This document shows, piece by piece, positions 12,453 to 25,100 of a stretch of 64,000 nt of DNA. Position numbers and translations under genes: made by a program. The stretch covers positions 8,074,001 through 8,138,000 of the forward strand of contig OY997588.1 in assembly GCA_963921825.1 (NCBI GenBank), in the 5' to 3' direction. Under the pieces are notes generated by a model. That model had not been told where the DNA came from and made no database searches. It saw only the letters and a list, made by a program, of their open reading frames with translations. How positions within the stretch are numbered: position 1 is the stretch's first letter; every line of letters starts with the position of its first letter. Origin of the DNA: Erodium maritimum. Taxonomy: Eukaryota; Streptophyta; Magnoliopsida; Geraniales; Geraniaceae.

Positions 12453-13250
12453 TAGGGATGGCAATGATACCCAGGCCCAATGGGGACCCGACCTGCCCGA
12501 CCCGAAAAAATCGGGTCAGACCCGGCCCATTGTACAAACGGGCCGACCCAGGTTAGTTTGATTGGGCTTTTAACCGGGCCCGGGCCGGGATCGGGTTTGG
12601 TACTACCCGGCCCAGACCCGGCCCGATATGTTACTAAATAATAAAAAAAACAAATTTTATTTGTTAATTTTTACGTTTCTACCCTATATATATATATATA
12701 TGTTTCTACTATTTGATTATGATAAAGATGATAAGGTATATTTTAATGACATACAAGCTAATTTATTGTTATAATTATTTTTATATCTTGATGTTTCTTG
12801 TTTTGATTCAAGAATATACCATAGTCAATGTCGATGTGAATACTTGAATTGTGATTATTGGAAATGAGAAAGGATGAGATTTGATTAATTATATATGGAT
12901 AATTAGATTTGATTTTGGTTTATTAGTCATCAAAATAAAAAATTTGGAAGTGATTAGTTTTGGTTTGATGTTACTTGTTTTACTTATCCGAGATGATAAG
13001 CTTGTATGTTTCATATAAATATATTAAACTTTTACACATCATATATACATGATTTGTCAATATAAATTGAGTAGTGAGATTAAATTATGGTGTCTTGGAA
13101 GAAAAAAAATACAACTCTTTTATTGGGTGGGTAGGGTTATACCCGACCCGGTTTTCGGGCGGGCTCGGGCCACATGTAGGAAAATCGGGCCGGGTATGGG
13201 CATCACAGAACCCGGCCCAGACCCGGCCCATTGCCATCCCTAACACTGGC
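12445..13250. mobile_element. Non-autonomous hAT element
   Basis: The element (12,453-13,242, 790 bp) has perfect 14-bp terminal inverted repeats, TAGGGATGGCAATG and CATTGCCATCCCTA. It is flanked by an 8-bp duplication with one mismatch (ATACTGGC at 12,445-12,452; ACACTGGC at 13,243-13,250). Both properties are diagnostic of hAT elements. The subterminal 150 bp at each end are dense in CCCGGCCC, CCCGACC and GGGCCGGG repeats, as expected for transposase-binding regions, while the middle is AT-rich. No transposase is encoded. Confidence 0.9.
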
Positions 13251-16200
13251 AACTTGAGAGAGTATACAATCCGTTTAGGCGCCAATCTGGAAACGGGTCT
13301 GCTCTATTCTAGGTCCCAGTTTGGATCCCCTACATCGATTTCTTCATACGCTATCGTAGAATTTCCTTTCGACCATTGCAATAAAGCAAATCGGTTACCT
13401 AAAAATTTATTTCAGTTGTTTGGTTATTTTCTCGCGGGGTCCCATGTTGTTTGGACCTTTATTCCAGTTCTTTTAATTTTCAATTGCGTTGTGTTTATTT
13501 TGGGTTGAATTTATTTTTCTTTTTAATATATAACTCTGTCTTCCACTAAAATAAAACACTCGTTTCTTTTTAAACTTAACTACACCTAACTATAATTTTT
13601 CTTGGGTAGTATCCTAATTTTCCTAAAGTTGGCTTGCGCAGTACTCGATTTTCACACCTCTATCCTGTCATTTAGTAAAGTGAAAATTTTGAAAAATTGA
13701 TATCTCCTAAACAAAATTATTAGTTAGGTATAATTAGACAAAAATCAAATCAGAGATGATTAAGTATAACTAGATGTAATTTTCCTTCTAAAAATGTAAC
13801 ATTTGTTTCTCTACAAGTTGTTCATAACTATTAATGTCTATAAATTACAAAATAAATTGTGAGAGTCTTTCTCATTATAATCACAATATTGTTAAAATTC
13901 AATATGTATTTCCATATTAATTACTGTCCTAAGAATAGAATTTTGGAAGGGGCCTACAATTCAAACAATTATGAATTTGGTAAGAATTAAATATCTAAAA
14001 AAAATTGGTTCTAATTTCAGAACCCCTCCAAATAAATTTTGAAAATCAGTTCTAAAGAAACTAAGCATCAATATAATAAAAGCTTTCTTTGGAAAATATT
14101 ATATCTATTGTATATTTGTTTTGAAAGTACTATCTATTGGATTGATTTAGGACTAAAAGGAATTGTTTCAAAAAAATTATATCTTTTGTGGTGATTGTGA
14201 ATCTAATTTAACATTGATAAATAACTAAATTTTATGGTCCGACTATTAAAGCAAAAACTTAAAAATAAAAACAAAAAAAAGAGAAAGTGTAATGGAACAA
14301 TGTCCCATAAAGATTATTTAGTCTCAAAGTGAGGGTAGTTTTAAGGTTATGAATGTTGGTGATGAACAAGTTTATTAAGGATAGTGATTGGATGGAAAGA
14401 AAACAGATGTTCCACTGAATCAGAGCCAAAGATCATTTGCAAAAATTCATGTAAGCTTTTGTTTCCGTTGTCCAATGTTTCATGTCATCTATACAAAAAG
14501 GCAAAGGTGATCTTTAGCTACCTTGCGATACTCTTACGAGGGTAAAGCACACGTATTTCCATAGTGGATATAGAATTTTATCGTATTATTTTTTATTCGT
14601 GTATGGCTCGTATGGTAGAAGTTCTCATTCTTTTGGAGGAAATCTAGATAGTTAGGAATGCCCTGGTATGAAATGGGACTACTACAACGGTCGCATTTGT
14701 TGTCTCCACTGCATCTACTACTCTCCGAGTTTAGAGAGAGACCAATGTCGACATTCGACACCCCCATATATTCATGCCGCGCTGGCCATCAAGATGGTCT
14801 CCACCCCTTAGTTGGCACCCTAACTATCAATATTGATAGGGCCACCTTTCCAAACACCAACCAGGTGGGTTGGAGACCCATCACCAGGACTTCAAACTCG
14901 TGAATCTCCTTTGTAGCCAATAGAGTCCTCCTGGGGACGAGGCCGTCTATAATGGTGAAAGCCTACGCACTTGCTACTGTTCACCGGAATGTCTAGTCCT
15001 TAGGCACGAGTCTGATCTGTCTTCAATCTGATGCTCAGGCTTTATTACACATGAACATGATTCAAGATGGCTCATGCCAGTCTCTCCGGTGGGCACGATT
15101 ATAGGTGACATCCGCCACCTGTTACTTCAAAGTGAGAGAGTTTCTCTCAAATTTGTTAAAAGAACCGCGAACTAAGCCGCTCATTGGTGAGAAACCAACC
15201 AAGTCTTGACAAACTTAACAGCATGAGTAGCGAACAATTTTTAGATAGCTTTTTAGGTATTGTGTTTTCAAAACATCTATGCAAACGTCAGGTACGCATT
15301 GATTTTGTGAGATGATTTGTTCCGGTCTTTTTTGGCATGCGGCGCTAGCAATAACACCGTTGAAAAACATCGCACCCTAGCTGATAAGCACATTTGCCAC
15401 TTATTTTTTTTATGTTTTAACCAATCTTTTAGCCTTTGACATGCTAATGGACTATATACCAGTTTGTTTTAACTCGTCTAAACAAGGAGAGAATAACTAT
15501 ATTTCTTTTTAGCCTTCTCCTTTCTTTTAGACATGGAGTGTTTTCAACGTATAGATAGGAATGAGAAGTGTTTTCAACGAATTGAAAACTGTATGACAAA
15601 AAATGACAAATTGAATACTATAAAGGATCGATGTGGATTTAAAAATCAATTTGATCATGTTCTTTGTAAGAATATGCAAGGACAAATTGGAACAAACATA
15701 TACAAGAACCTCGAAATTGAATAGTTTCTATATCTAACGTACGAACTATTAAATTTGATTAATCGTTCAACTCCTGTGGTACAAAATAAATCGAATGTAT
15801 CGACTTGTCATTTATATGATTAATTTGATCTTTGACTAATTAATCGATTTTTGTTTCGTTGCAAAACACAGTATCATGAATAAACTTGGACTCTCAAAAT
15901 TTAATTGAGAATTAAAAATCAAAATTGATTAATTTCAATTATGGATAGTTATGTATATTTTACTACGATGTTACGATAAATGTTAGTTAAATCTCAACAG
16001 AAAACGAAGTGTTGTTTTGAATTCGGTTACGAATACGGAATGTTTTTATTGGGCTCTCAAGTGGTTCATTGGGCCACATTGTGTTCTTTATGGGGATTAC
16101 TACTGACCCATTAAAATGGTCCATTAAGCGCTGATGTTGGGCTTTCAAACGGTTCACATGAACCAACTTCGCGAAAGGTAGATCGAAAAATAATCTTACT
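13251..16200. other. Spacer without a recognisable gene
   Basis: The DNA is mostly AT-rich. A moderately GC-rich block at about 14,640-15,130 has broken short frames and no recognised domain. No RNA gene was recognised. Confidence 0.5.
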
Positions 16201-18119
16201 TAAAGTAATAGGAATGAAATTAGCCACCTGGCAAGCCAAGCTGGCACAATTTCCACCCACTATTTTCCTTTCCTTTCTCTTTCACGCGCCTGGTTCGTTT
16301 CTGAGTTCCATTTTCCAGCTTTCTTCTTCTTTGTCCTTTTCTTTCCTTACCGTTTCTCTTTCGTTTCCTCTCCCTTCCTTAATTCCTTTATTGCTATAGT
16401 CTTTTTGTTTCTCTTCAGATTGGAAGCCCTTAAAAGGGAGACGATACCAAAATCCTCCGACCACCTCCGAGGATCGTCCTTGTTCCGAGCCTGGGACTCG
16501 CCGCCAGACACCCAGGTGGACTAGAAAGAGACGCGTGACGCAGCTTCAGTTCCACCGAACCTAGCGCGCGGTCGAGGAAATCGCCGATTCGCTGGAAAAT
16601 GACGGAACCGGGGACGAGAAGGTGAGGTGGCACTGCAGGGAAAGAGCGAGCGGCGGATTCAATCGGAACTTGATGATTTCTAAGGCTCCCGATCTGAATG
16701 TCGTCTTTTGTTTTAGGTGCTGCCGAGGTAATCGTTTCCATCGAGCTTTTTAATCTCTCATGTTTTTCTCGATTATGATCTGAATTTTTTGGGTGTTTGA
16801 TCTGAGGCTTGTGTATTCATACTTCTAAATTGTTGTGAGGAGTTGCTATGGGGATTCATGGTCGCTGCCAAGGCTAAGGTTAGTTATGGTTTCAGGTTGA
16901 TTGTTTCTTTGTTGACACAAATCTTGTACCACATGAATGTTTTTGGCTTGGAAAATATGATGATTGTTCGAGATTATTGCAATGTTCGGCAAATTAGTAC
17001 ATTTCGTGTTCAATCTTGGTCGAAGATTTCAAGTTGTTTTTATCGTCTCTGATTCACGTTTTTGAATTTGTCTTTTGAAACTGCTAATCCGAGTATTCCA
17101 TGTATTTTTTAAATGGTGATTTGATTCCAGTTTTGATGGAGTTGGCTGCTGAAACTGATAATCAGGTCTTCCTTACAACTTAAGGGAGCCAAAATTTGGA
17201 GAAAGCCTTGATTTCAGGTAATGGTTTCATTTTGGCTTGCCTATTGATTATTGACATTTTTACAGTTTGGTGTACGTGAAGTGAAATTAAGGTACCGAAT
17301 GAGGGTTTTGCTGGTATTATTTAGTCCATGATCTCGCTACATGTAAAATTAAAGGTCTTTAGCAGGACAGACTAGTACTAGATAAGAAAACCCAAGGAAT
17401 ATGATATTAAGCGAATACGTCTTTTCAAGATATAACATTAAGAAAATACTTGGCTTGCAAGAAGTACGTTAAGCATGCATTCTTATGAGTTTTGCTAACA
17501 TGTTCAATGTAGCTTATCCATACTATAACAATCCGTTGTGTAAATTTTCCCATTAAAACCTCTGATTTATTGATGGTTTTGGACAGTACTAATTTTAGAG
17601 AATTTCTAACAAGAACAAATATATGTGAAAGTATGGTTTGAACCGTGTAGGTTTCACATTTAAGTTTTTAGCTACCATGAGCAGATATGGTGATGGAGAA
17701 AATAACATTATTCAAGTAGTTCTTTTTTTTTTATTGAACCCTCTTATAGTAAGGTGTGCATAGACTTCACATTCTACCATCATACAGGTTTTAGTCTTTA
17801 TGTTTGATACATCGGACTTTTGTGTGCCGTTTGTTCAATTGTTGACTAATAAGATTCGTAAACAAAGATGTTCTCTTTTGTGTGTTCTTTTTTCAGTTTG
17901 TAGACTAATAAGAATCGTAAACAAAGTTGTCTACTCAGGTACTTTGTTCTAATTCATGCCATGATAGTTGCCCTGTTTATAGTTGTTATCATGTTATTAT
18001 ATTTCTTGAGGGTTGAAGATGTATTGATGCTTCTAATATCATGCCAATCTCTGAAATTGATCGTTTGATTTTAGTTTGGGTTCTTATGATATTGTTTTCC
18101 CTTTCAATTTTGGTGATTT

Positions 18120-18285
18120 GGTTTATTTTAGTGAAGTTAATTTCCAAGTTATTGTTACTTATTGGATGGATGATGGCCTCTGATATGTGTAAACCAATTG
18201 TTGGTTTATTTTAGTGAAGTTAATTTCCAAGTTATTGTTACTTATTGGATGGATGATGGCCTCTGATATGTGTAAACCAATTGTT
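18120..18285. repeat. Perfect 83-bp tandem duplication
   Basis: Positions 18,120-18,202 and 18,203-18,285 are identical 83-bp copies (start GGTTTATTTTAGTG, end AAACCAATTGTT). Sequence on both sides is single-copy. Identity of both copies implies a very recent duplication, or an assembly artefact. Confidence 0.9.
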
Positions 18286-20460
18286 CTGGTATTGGGACTG
18301 TTCATGATTTTTCAGCAGCTGTGAAGTTGATTCTCTGGATATTGTTCAATTTTGGGGATAAATGATGGGTTTTATGGGTAGATTGGCTTTGGCTGGACCA
18401 TTTGGGTAAGCATCAATTTCATTTTTTTCCATTCTCATTCATTGTTTTGAGGCTTTTCATTGTTGTTTAACATGGTGTTGTGGGGTAGTATGATTTTGAG
18501 GAAATTTTTTGGAGATCAGAAGCTGAAGGAACATGAGGTTATTTGATATCTGTTATACATCTAATAAATGTACATCTAATGGCTGGTTCCCTTCAACTTG
18601 TTAAGAAAGAATTACTCAGCAAAACCTAAATTTGGTGCATTTGTTCATAGGATCACAGTTGGTAACAACCTGGGTGACATTCAGCTAGAACAAATATGGT
18701 GCACTTTCGACCACTCCTAAAAATCGATATGTAATTCAGGGAGTACCATATTTGTAATTTCATCTAATATATAAATAATTGATGTAAAAATCATGTTTTT
18801 TAATAAACATTAGTTTGTTTATAATGGCTGGATCCTAACAGCTGCATCAAAAAAAATACTATTAATTTATATTTTGGGTGATTAGATTATTAAAATAAAT
18901 GATGTATGTATTGTAATGTTGAATGAATGAACTGGTAAACATTGAACATGTGTTGTACGGGAGCAACAATAGGTGAAGGTTTGGTGTGGACTTGTTCTGA
19001 TTATCATTATCAGCACCCTATGAACAATTCAATTAGATTATTATTTCAGGAACTTCTTGCTTCTTTCTATTACCATTACTATTACAAAATTGGATTATCC
19101 AGTGATTACGTGGGGTAAGAATGATATGAAGAATGTCCAAATAAAGGAGGTTAGTTCTCGATTGGTCCATATTTTTTTGTTTCCCCCTCTCCTTTTATCA
19201 GTTTCTCTGAACCCGATTACCTGTTTATGCTGTTTCACCCTTTTTTGCCATGTTTTCCTCTTTTTCCTAATTCAGGGCTGCCCCACGCGATTCCGGCAGG
19301 TACAGTTTTGGACATTTCTTATTGGTCCTATGCTCAACTGTCCTATGTACAGCCCTGCAACTTTTGACATTTCTTGTCATCTATTGGTTCCACATGTTTG
19401 CTCAGCATTAACATATTCTTAAGAACTCTCCACTTAATGTGGTTAGTTTAGTTAGCAATTCATTAAACTAAAACCTGTGGAGTTTTGTAATTCAGAATAT
19501 GGTGGACAGATCATGCGATGTTTACTTGAAAAGAAACTTATTAGTTGTTTCTTATTTTTTTTGATCTAAGGATATTTGCACCTTGCTTTTGATTTGTGGC
19601 CCTCAGCTTCACTCACCGTGCAATTTGGGATTCAACTGATTTTTGTTTGGGCTACTCTTTGTGGATGAACTAATTTTGGGTTGCCACTGTTGTTTGCCCT
19701 CTTTTTGTCACGGAACCTAGACTAACGATGTTTCCATGATATGTTTTCTACACAGAACTGTGGTGGTGACATACCAACTTAGCTACTCATTTCCAGGCTC
19801 TTTGGTGTAGGAATCCAATAATCAGGCTTTATGGTTCATGTTTTGACCCTTTTGTAACCTTCCCCTTTACTTGTCAGAACTGGTGTTCCAGCAATTTATT
19901 AGTTCTGGTAGTTGGTTTTTGGGTCATATTGAAGAAAACATGATACAAGAAAATAGTCACCGACTTCTTTTCTGATGTAAAGGTAAATGAAGTTAATTTT
20001 TATCTCATGGCCTTATTTTGACTACTTGTTTTTGGATTCATCTACCATATTTTGTCATCCTGTTGAAAATGAGGACCATGTGATGTGTAATTATGTTTGT
20101 GAAAAGTTTTTGGTTGCTATTAAAAAGAAGTTCCAGATTATGGGTTGCCACAGTTTACTAATGGAGTTTCAGTTAAGTTCAGATCATTTTCCTATAATAT
20201 CAAACATCATTGTTTCAAGATTTTATTCTCTATTGAGTTCTCTGTATGTTCTGATCGAAATCAAGTAGGTTTTGTTTCCTTCGATCATGTATGTTGAAGA
20301 TATTACTTTTTGTGAGGTAAATAATAATCTTACACGGTTTATTTTGTTTGTTTGGTTTTGGTGTTGTGGCCATTGAGGATTGTATGTTTTTCCTTTGTTT
20401 TTTTTTATTTATGTCTTCTTTGACTGCCTTTCTTTGTTTCTTTGTTCAGTTTGGTTGGTT

Positions 20461-20566
20461 CTTGAGGGAAATGCAGAAAAGGACACAATCTTTCAATTTT
20501 GGGAGGTGGGTTTCTTGAGGAAAATGCAAAAAAGGACATGATCTTTGAATGTTGGGAGGTGGGTTT
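20461..20566. repeat. Two-copy 53-bp diverged tandem repeat
   Basis: A unit beginning CTTGAGG and ending GGGAGGTGGG occurs twice (from 20,461 and from 20,514) with a few substitutions. It lies in the T-rich intron-like region. Confidence 0.7.
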
Positions 20567-21863
20567 TGTGAAGTTAAATTAACCTATTGAATCAAGTTTT
20601 CATTACAAACATTGATCAGAATTGATTTTTTACTGTTGTCACACATCTTCTCCAACTTAAATGTGGGTAGGCACATAAGCAAGACAAGAGATGCCTAACT
20701 TAATGGACCAAACTTAGGTAGGTTTAGGCACCATTTTGACCATTATTAAATCCTCCTAGCCACTTTACTATTCTGTGACAGCTCATCAGTTTCACACACG
20801 CATAAAATAGACTCTCTCAGGTGTTGGGAGTTTGACTTTTTAGAACCTGTAGCAAGTGCAGTGGTCAAGAATTGCATGCCATTGTAAATCCCACAACCCG
20901 AAAAGAAATAAGCCTCAATTTATGTGTTAATTTTTGATATTTTAGCACGCTATGTTGTTTTTGAGATTAAAGTTTCATTTTTTCTAGGTCTGCTGTGTGA
21001 ATTAAAGTTGGGCCGATGTTTTGTTGGGTTTTTGGTGTGATGTTTGATTGAATTTTCTTTTTCCCTTCTAGAGATGGATCTGATTGTTGCATTGAAATGA
21101 GTTTTGGAACCTTTGTAGCTTCAGTAGCATGCCCTTGAACTGTATCATGTTGAAATTTCTGAGTTACACTTATCTTTAGTACTAATTCGTTCATACATAC
21201 TATGCCACTGAATTTGGCAGGTCTTGTATGATGTATATTTTTGCACATTCATGTATTGTCTGAATTTCTCATCTTTTGTGGATTTATTAATTGATTGGAT
21301 GCTACCAAAAACTCTTGGGTTCTAATTACAGTACTTACTAATACTCTTGAGTCCATATAAAATAATATAATAATTCTCTTTTTTTTTGAGATTGTATTTA
21401 ATTAAAGTGTGTTATACTCAGTTTACTATTTTTGTTTTGTTTTCTAGGTTCAATGGATGGCACCAGAAATAGAGGCATTGAGATGGGTCAATTAGAAAAG
21501 GTGAGGAAGCTTGTGAAGAAGAAACTTCGGACGGTCGATAACAGATAACAGACATCGAAGGCTCAAGTCCATGTGTTAAACAAGTATAAGAATGTTGTCC
21601 AGGCTAGAGGAGGTCAAGTGAAGAGTCCTAAATCTGGTATTCTCATGCGCCAAAGTCTTTTTGATGGTTCTCTTGTGAGTTTGTTAAATGACCAAAGAAT
21701 TAAAATGGCTTGATTCATTTTAAAAGATCCTTACTTGAACAAGATCAATATGCTTGTACTGATCAAAATTTTCCTCTCTTCAATATTCTAGGTTTTACTG
21801 GCTTGACCCGGATGGATAAAGAAAACAGGAAAGATTGGAGGGCCATATTTTGAATGGAATTAT

Positions 21864-22178
21864 GTGCACTTTTTGGTTTACAGAAACCACATTTTTAATG
21901 GAGTTATGTACACTTTTAATTTGGTGGCAGAAACAAATGTGCAGGTTGATGGGCGTGTCAAGGCTCTCAGAAGATTCAGGAGATTGGGGAGTCCCAGGGC
22001 GAGTCATTCTCGTAGCAGCTCGGCCCTGGGAGAAGAGGAAGCTTCGAGGTCGGGTACGAAACGGGGTATTACCGGTGATCAGAAGGGGAGTTCTGGGACT
22101 ATCCTGGTCCCTGATTCCCAAATCGTTGAGCCGATGGACATGGCGAGGGTTGCCAAGCAACCCCGCCAATCCAAATGA
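21864..22178 (+). pseudogene. LINE ORF1 C-terminal remnant
   Basis: The frame ends in MDMARVAKQPRQSK followed by TGA at 22,176-22,178. It is basic and serine/arginine-rich, like the tail of plant LINE ORF1 proteins. The RRM and zinc-knuckle parts are absent because the element is 5'-truncated. The stop overlaps the start of ORF2 as ATGA (22,175-22,178), an arrangement compatible with termination-reinitiation. The first residues of the open frame may be flanking DNA rather than ORF1. Confidence 0.5.
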
Positions 22179-25100
22179 GGCTGCTTGCTTGGAACTGCCG
22201 GGGGCTTGGGAACCCCTGGGCGCAACAGTTCCTTGTCGAGCTTGTAGCTCGAAAGCGACCCGAGATCGTCTTTCTATCTGAAACTAAGTGTCAGAAAGCA
22301 TTGATTGATCATATGAGCAGGATGATGCGTATGGGTGGATCTTTTGTAGTGAATAGCAGAAATGGAGGAGGTGGTATTGCCATGTTTTGGGCAAATAGGG
22401 AGGACGGTATGCTGAGAACTTTCTCAAAGTCACATATTGATCTCCTTACAGTTAATGATGAAGGTGTGCAGGTTCGGGTGACTGGTTTGTATGGGCAACC
22501 GAGAAGAGACAAGAGGAAGGAGACATGGGATTTGTTACGCAGACTAAGTGAACAGGAGGATCTTCCGTGGGTTGTTCTTGGTGATTTTAACAATACCCTT
22601 TCTGATGCAGATACGAGAGGAAGAAATTTGTACCCAAGACAGTTGCAGGTTGGTTTTGGTCAAGCTCTGATGGATAGTGGTCTGCGTGATATCCCCATAA
22701 CAGGGTACCGGTACACCTGGGAGAGGGGAAGGAACAACCCAGAGAGGGTGGAAACACAGTTGGATCGTGCTACATCCAACAGGCGCTGGGATGAGTTATA
22801 CCCGGACACCTTATTACTCAATGGGGGTCTGTCAACATCTGACCACACCCCTATCTGGGTAATTGGGAAGAAGGAGGAAATAGGTTGGAGATCCCGCTGT
22901 TTCAGGTTCGAAGAGGGTTGGACAAGAGAACCCGAATGTGAGCAAGTGATCAGACGTGTTTGGGAGGAGGAGAATGATTTGGGTATTCATGACAGACTGA
23001 AATACACGGCGGGGGAGCTCAGTAAGTGGGCGAATGCCAATCCTGATACACTGAACAAGCGTATTCGGGATTGCCAGGAGGAAATGAATAGACTAAAGGG
23101 GAGATGGGATCAAGTTAGTGGTGAAAGAGTTCATTACCTCAGGGGTCAGTTGACACTTCTTTTGGCCCAGAGAGATGATAGGTGGAAGCAACGAGCCAAA
23201 CAACACTGGCACAATTCGGGAGACAGGAACACTAGGTACTTCCAAGCAAAGTGTTCTGCGCGCAGAAGAAGAAACCGGATTGTGAAGTTGACAGATGACA
23301 GTGGTATTCAGAGGGAGTGGGGGAAGGGCCTGGAGGAGGTTATGATTCAGTATTTTGAGGGTTTATTCCTGCAGGAGTCTGAAGTTGAAGATGATGTGAG
23401 TCAACTGGTACCTCAGACGGTTACAGACGTCCATAATGAGGACCTACTTCGGCCGGTTACTCTGATGGAAGTGAGGACAGCTCTATTTAGTATGATGCCC
23501 CTGAAAGCCCCGGGGCCTGACGGTTTCAACCCGGGTTTTTTCCAGAGATACTGGTCAGTACTTCATCCCCACTTACTCCGGGTGGTGCAGCAGGCTTTTG
23601 AATCAGGTTCTGTTCCCTCTGTTTTAAACGAAACTAATTTGGTTTGAATTCCAAAAGTTAGACGACCTGCGACTATGGCTGAATTTCGTCCAATAGCGTT
23701 GTGTAATGTGGTTTACAAAATAATATCCAAGGTTATTGTGAACAGAATGACAGGTATCTTACAGGTCTCTATCTCGGACTCTCAGAGTGCCTTCCTGAAA
23801 GGTCGACTGATCACCGATAACATCATCATTTCAGGAGAGGTACTACATTATCAGAGGAATAAGAGACAGGGTCAGGCTGGACAGATGGCTATGAAAGTTG
23901 ATATGAGGAAAGCTTATGACCGGGTGGACTGGGGTTACTTGGAAAGGGTGTTAAACCGTATGGGTTTTTCTGCCAAGTGGGTGGGATTGATCATGTCCTG
24001 TGTTCGGTCTCCCCAGTTATGGATTTCCACAGAAGGGAAAAGGTTGGGACCCATTAGGCCGGGACGGGGAATCAGACAGGGTGATCCTCTATCCCCATAT
24101 TTCTTTATCGTTTGTGCAGAAGGACTTTCCCGTTTAATTACAAGTTATGAACAACAGGGGTTGATTACTGGTACTAGAGTAGTAAGGGATGCTCCCCCTA
24201 TTACTCACTTGTTTTTTGCAGACGATAGCTTTTTCTTCGGAAAGGCGAATGAGGAGGAAGCGGAGGCCTGGAGGGAAGTGTTGGGACGGTATGAGAGGGC
24301 TTCGGGGCAACAAATCAACGCCCAAAAGTCATCGATATCTTTTAGTCCTAATACATTACCGGCTAGAAGAGAAGGGGTGGAAGGTATTTTGGGAATGTCG
24401 CAGGTTGTGGATGTGGGGTCGTACTTGGGACTCCCGGCAGTGATAGGGAGAAGCAGATATAAGGCGTTCAGGTACATCAAAGATCGTATTTCCCGCAGAT
24501 TGACAAGCTGGGACGAACTTTTACTAAGCAAGGCTGGTAAGGAAGTTTTGTTAAAATCTGTTATACAAGCCCTCCCTATGTACTCAATGAGTGTTCACCT
24601 ATTACCTGTTTCATTGATTCGAGAGATTGAGGTAATTATGAACAGGTTTTGGTGGTCTCATAACACCAAGACAGGTTCGGGCATTAAGTGGCGTAGGTGG
24701 GGTGCATTATGTGATCATAAACTGCAGGGTGGTTTGAGTTTTAAACATCTGCATGATTTTAATCTTGCGCTGCTAGGTAAGCAAGGTTGGAGGTTGATGT
24801 CGAATCCGGAGAGCCTTGTCAGTAGAGTTTTGAAGGCGAAATATTATCCCATGACAGATTTTATACATGCTCTGAGGAAACCAAATTCGAGCCCCATCTG
24901 GAATAGCATTATGGCCGCCCATGATGTGGTTAGAAGAGGTGTCCGCAGAAGTATCGGGTCGGGAGATCAGACTTTCCTCACCGGAGCTCCTTGGGCTGAG
25001 TCGGCGTCCGGTTACTTGGTGGATGTGGACGGCCCAATGGAGTTTTGGCCGGTTAGCAGACTGTTTTGGCCAGGCAGAAGGGAGTGGAATGTGGAGTTTA

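Larger units (their letters stand above)
16201..21860 (+). other. T-rich, intron-like region; possible non-coding transcript or gene remnant
   Basis: At 16,250-16,420 there is a strongly pyrimidine-rich + strand block like a plant 5' leader. It is followed by a GC-richer exon-like stretch (16,430-16,740) and then about 4.7 kb of T-rich, G-poor + strand sequence resembling plant introns. Pyrimidine-rich AG acceptor-like sites occur, for example TTTTGTTTTCTAG just before 21,449. No ORF with recognisable protein content can be built from the exon-like parts. It may be a spliced non-coding transcript, a long UTR, or a decayed gene later hit by the LINE at about 21.9 kb. Confidence 0.3.

Noticed and set aside
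11891..12556. Overlapping + strand frames of 131 and 133 residues
   Set aside because: One crosses the 22-G run and both run through or up to a hAT end. The translations are low-complexity and unrelated to known proteins.
16430..16741. 103-residue minus-strand frame
   Set aside because: No recognisable domain, and the surrounding sequence has leader/intron character for the + strand.
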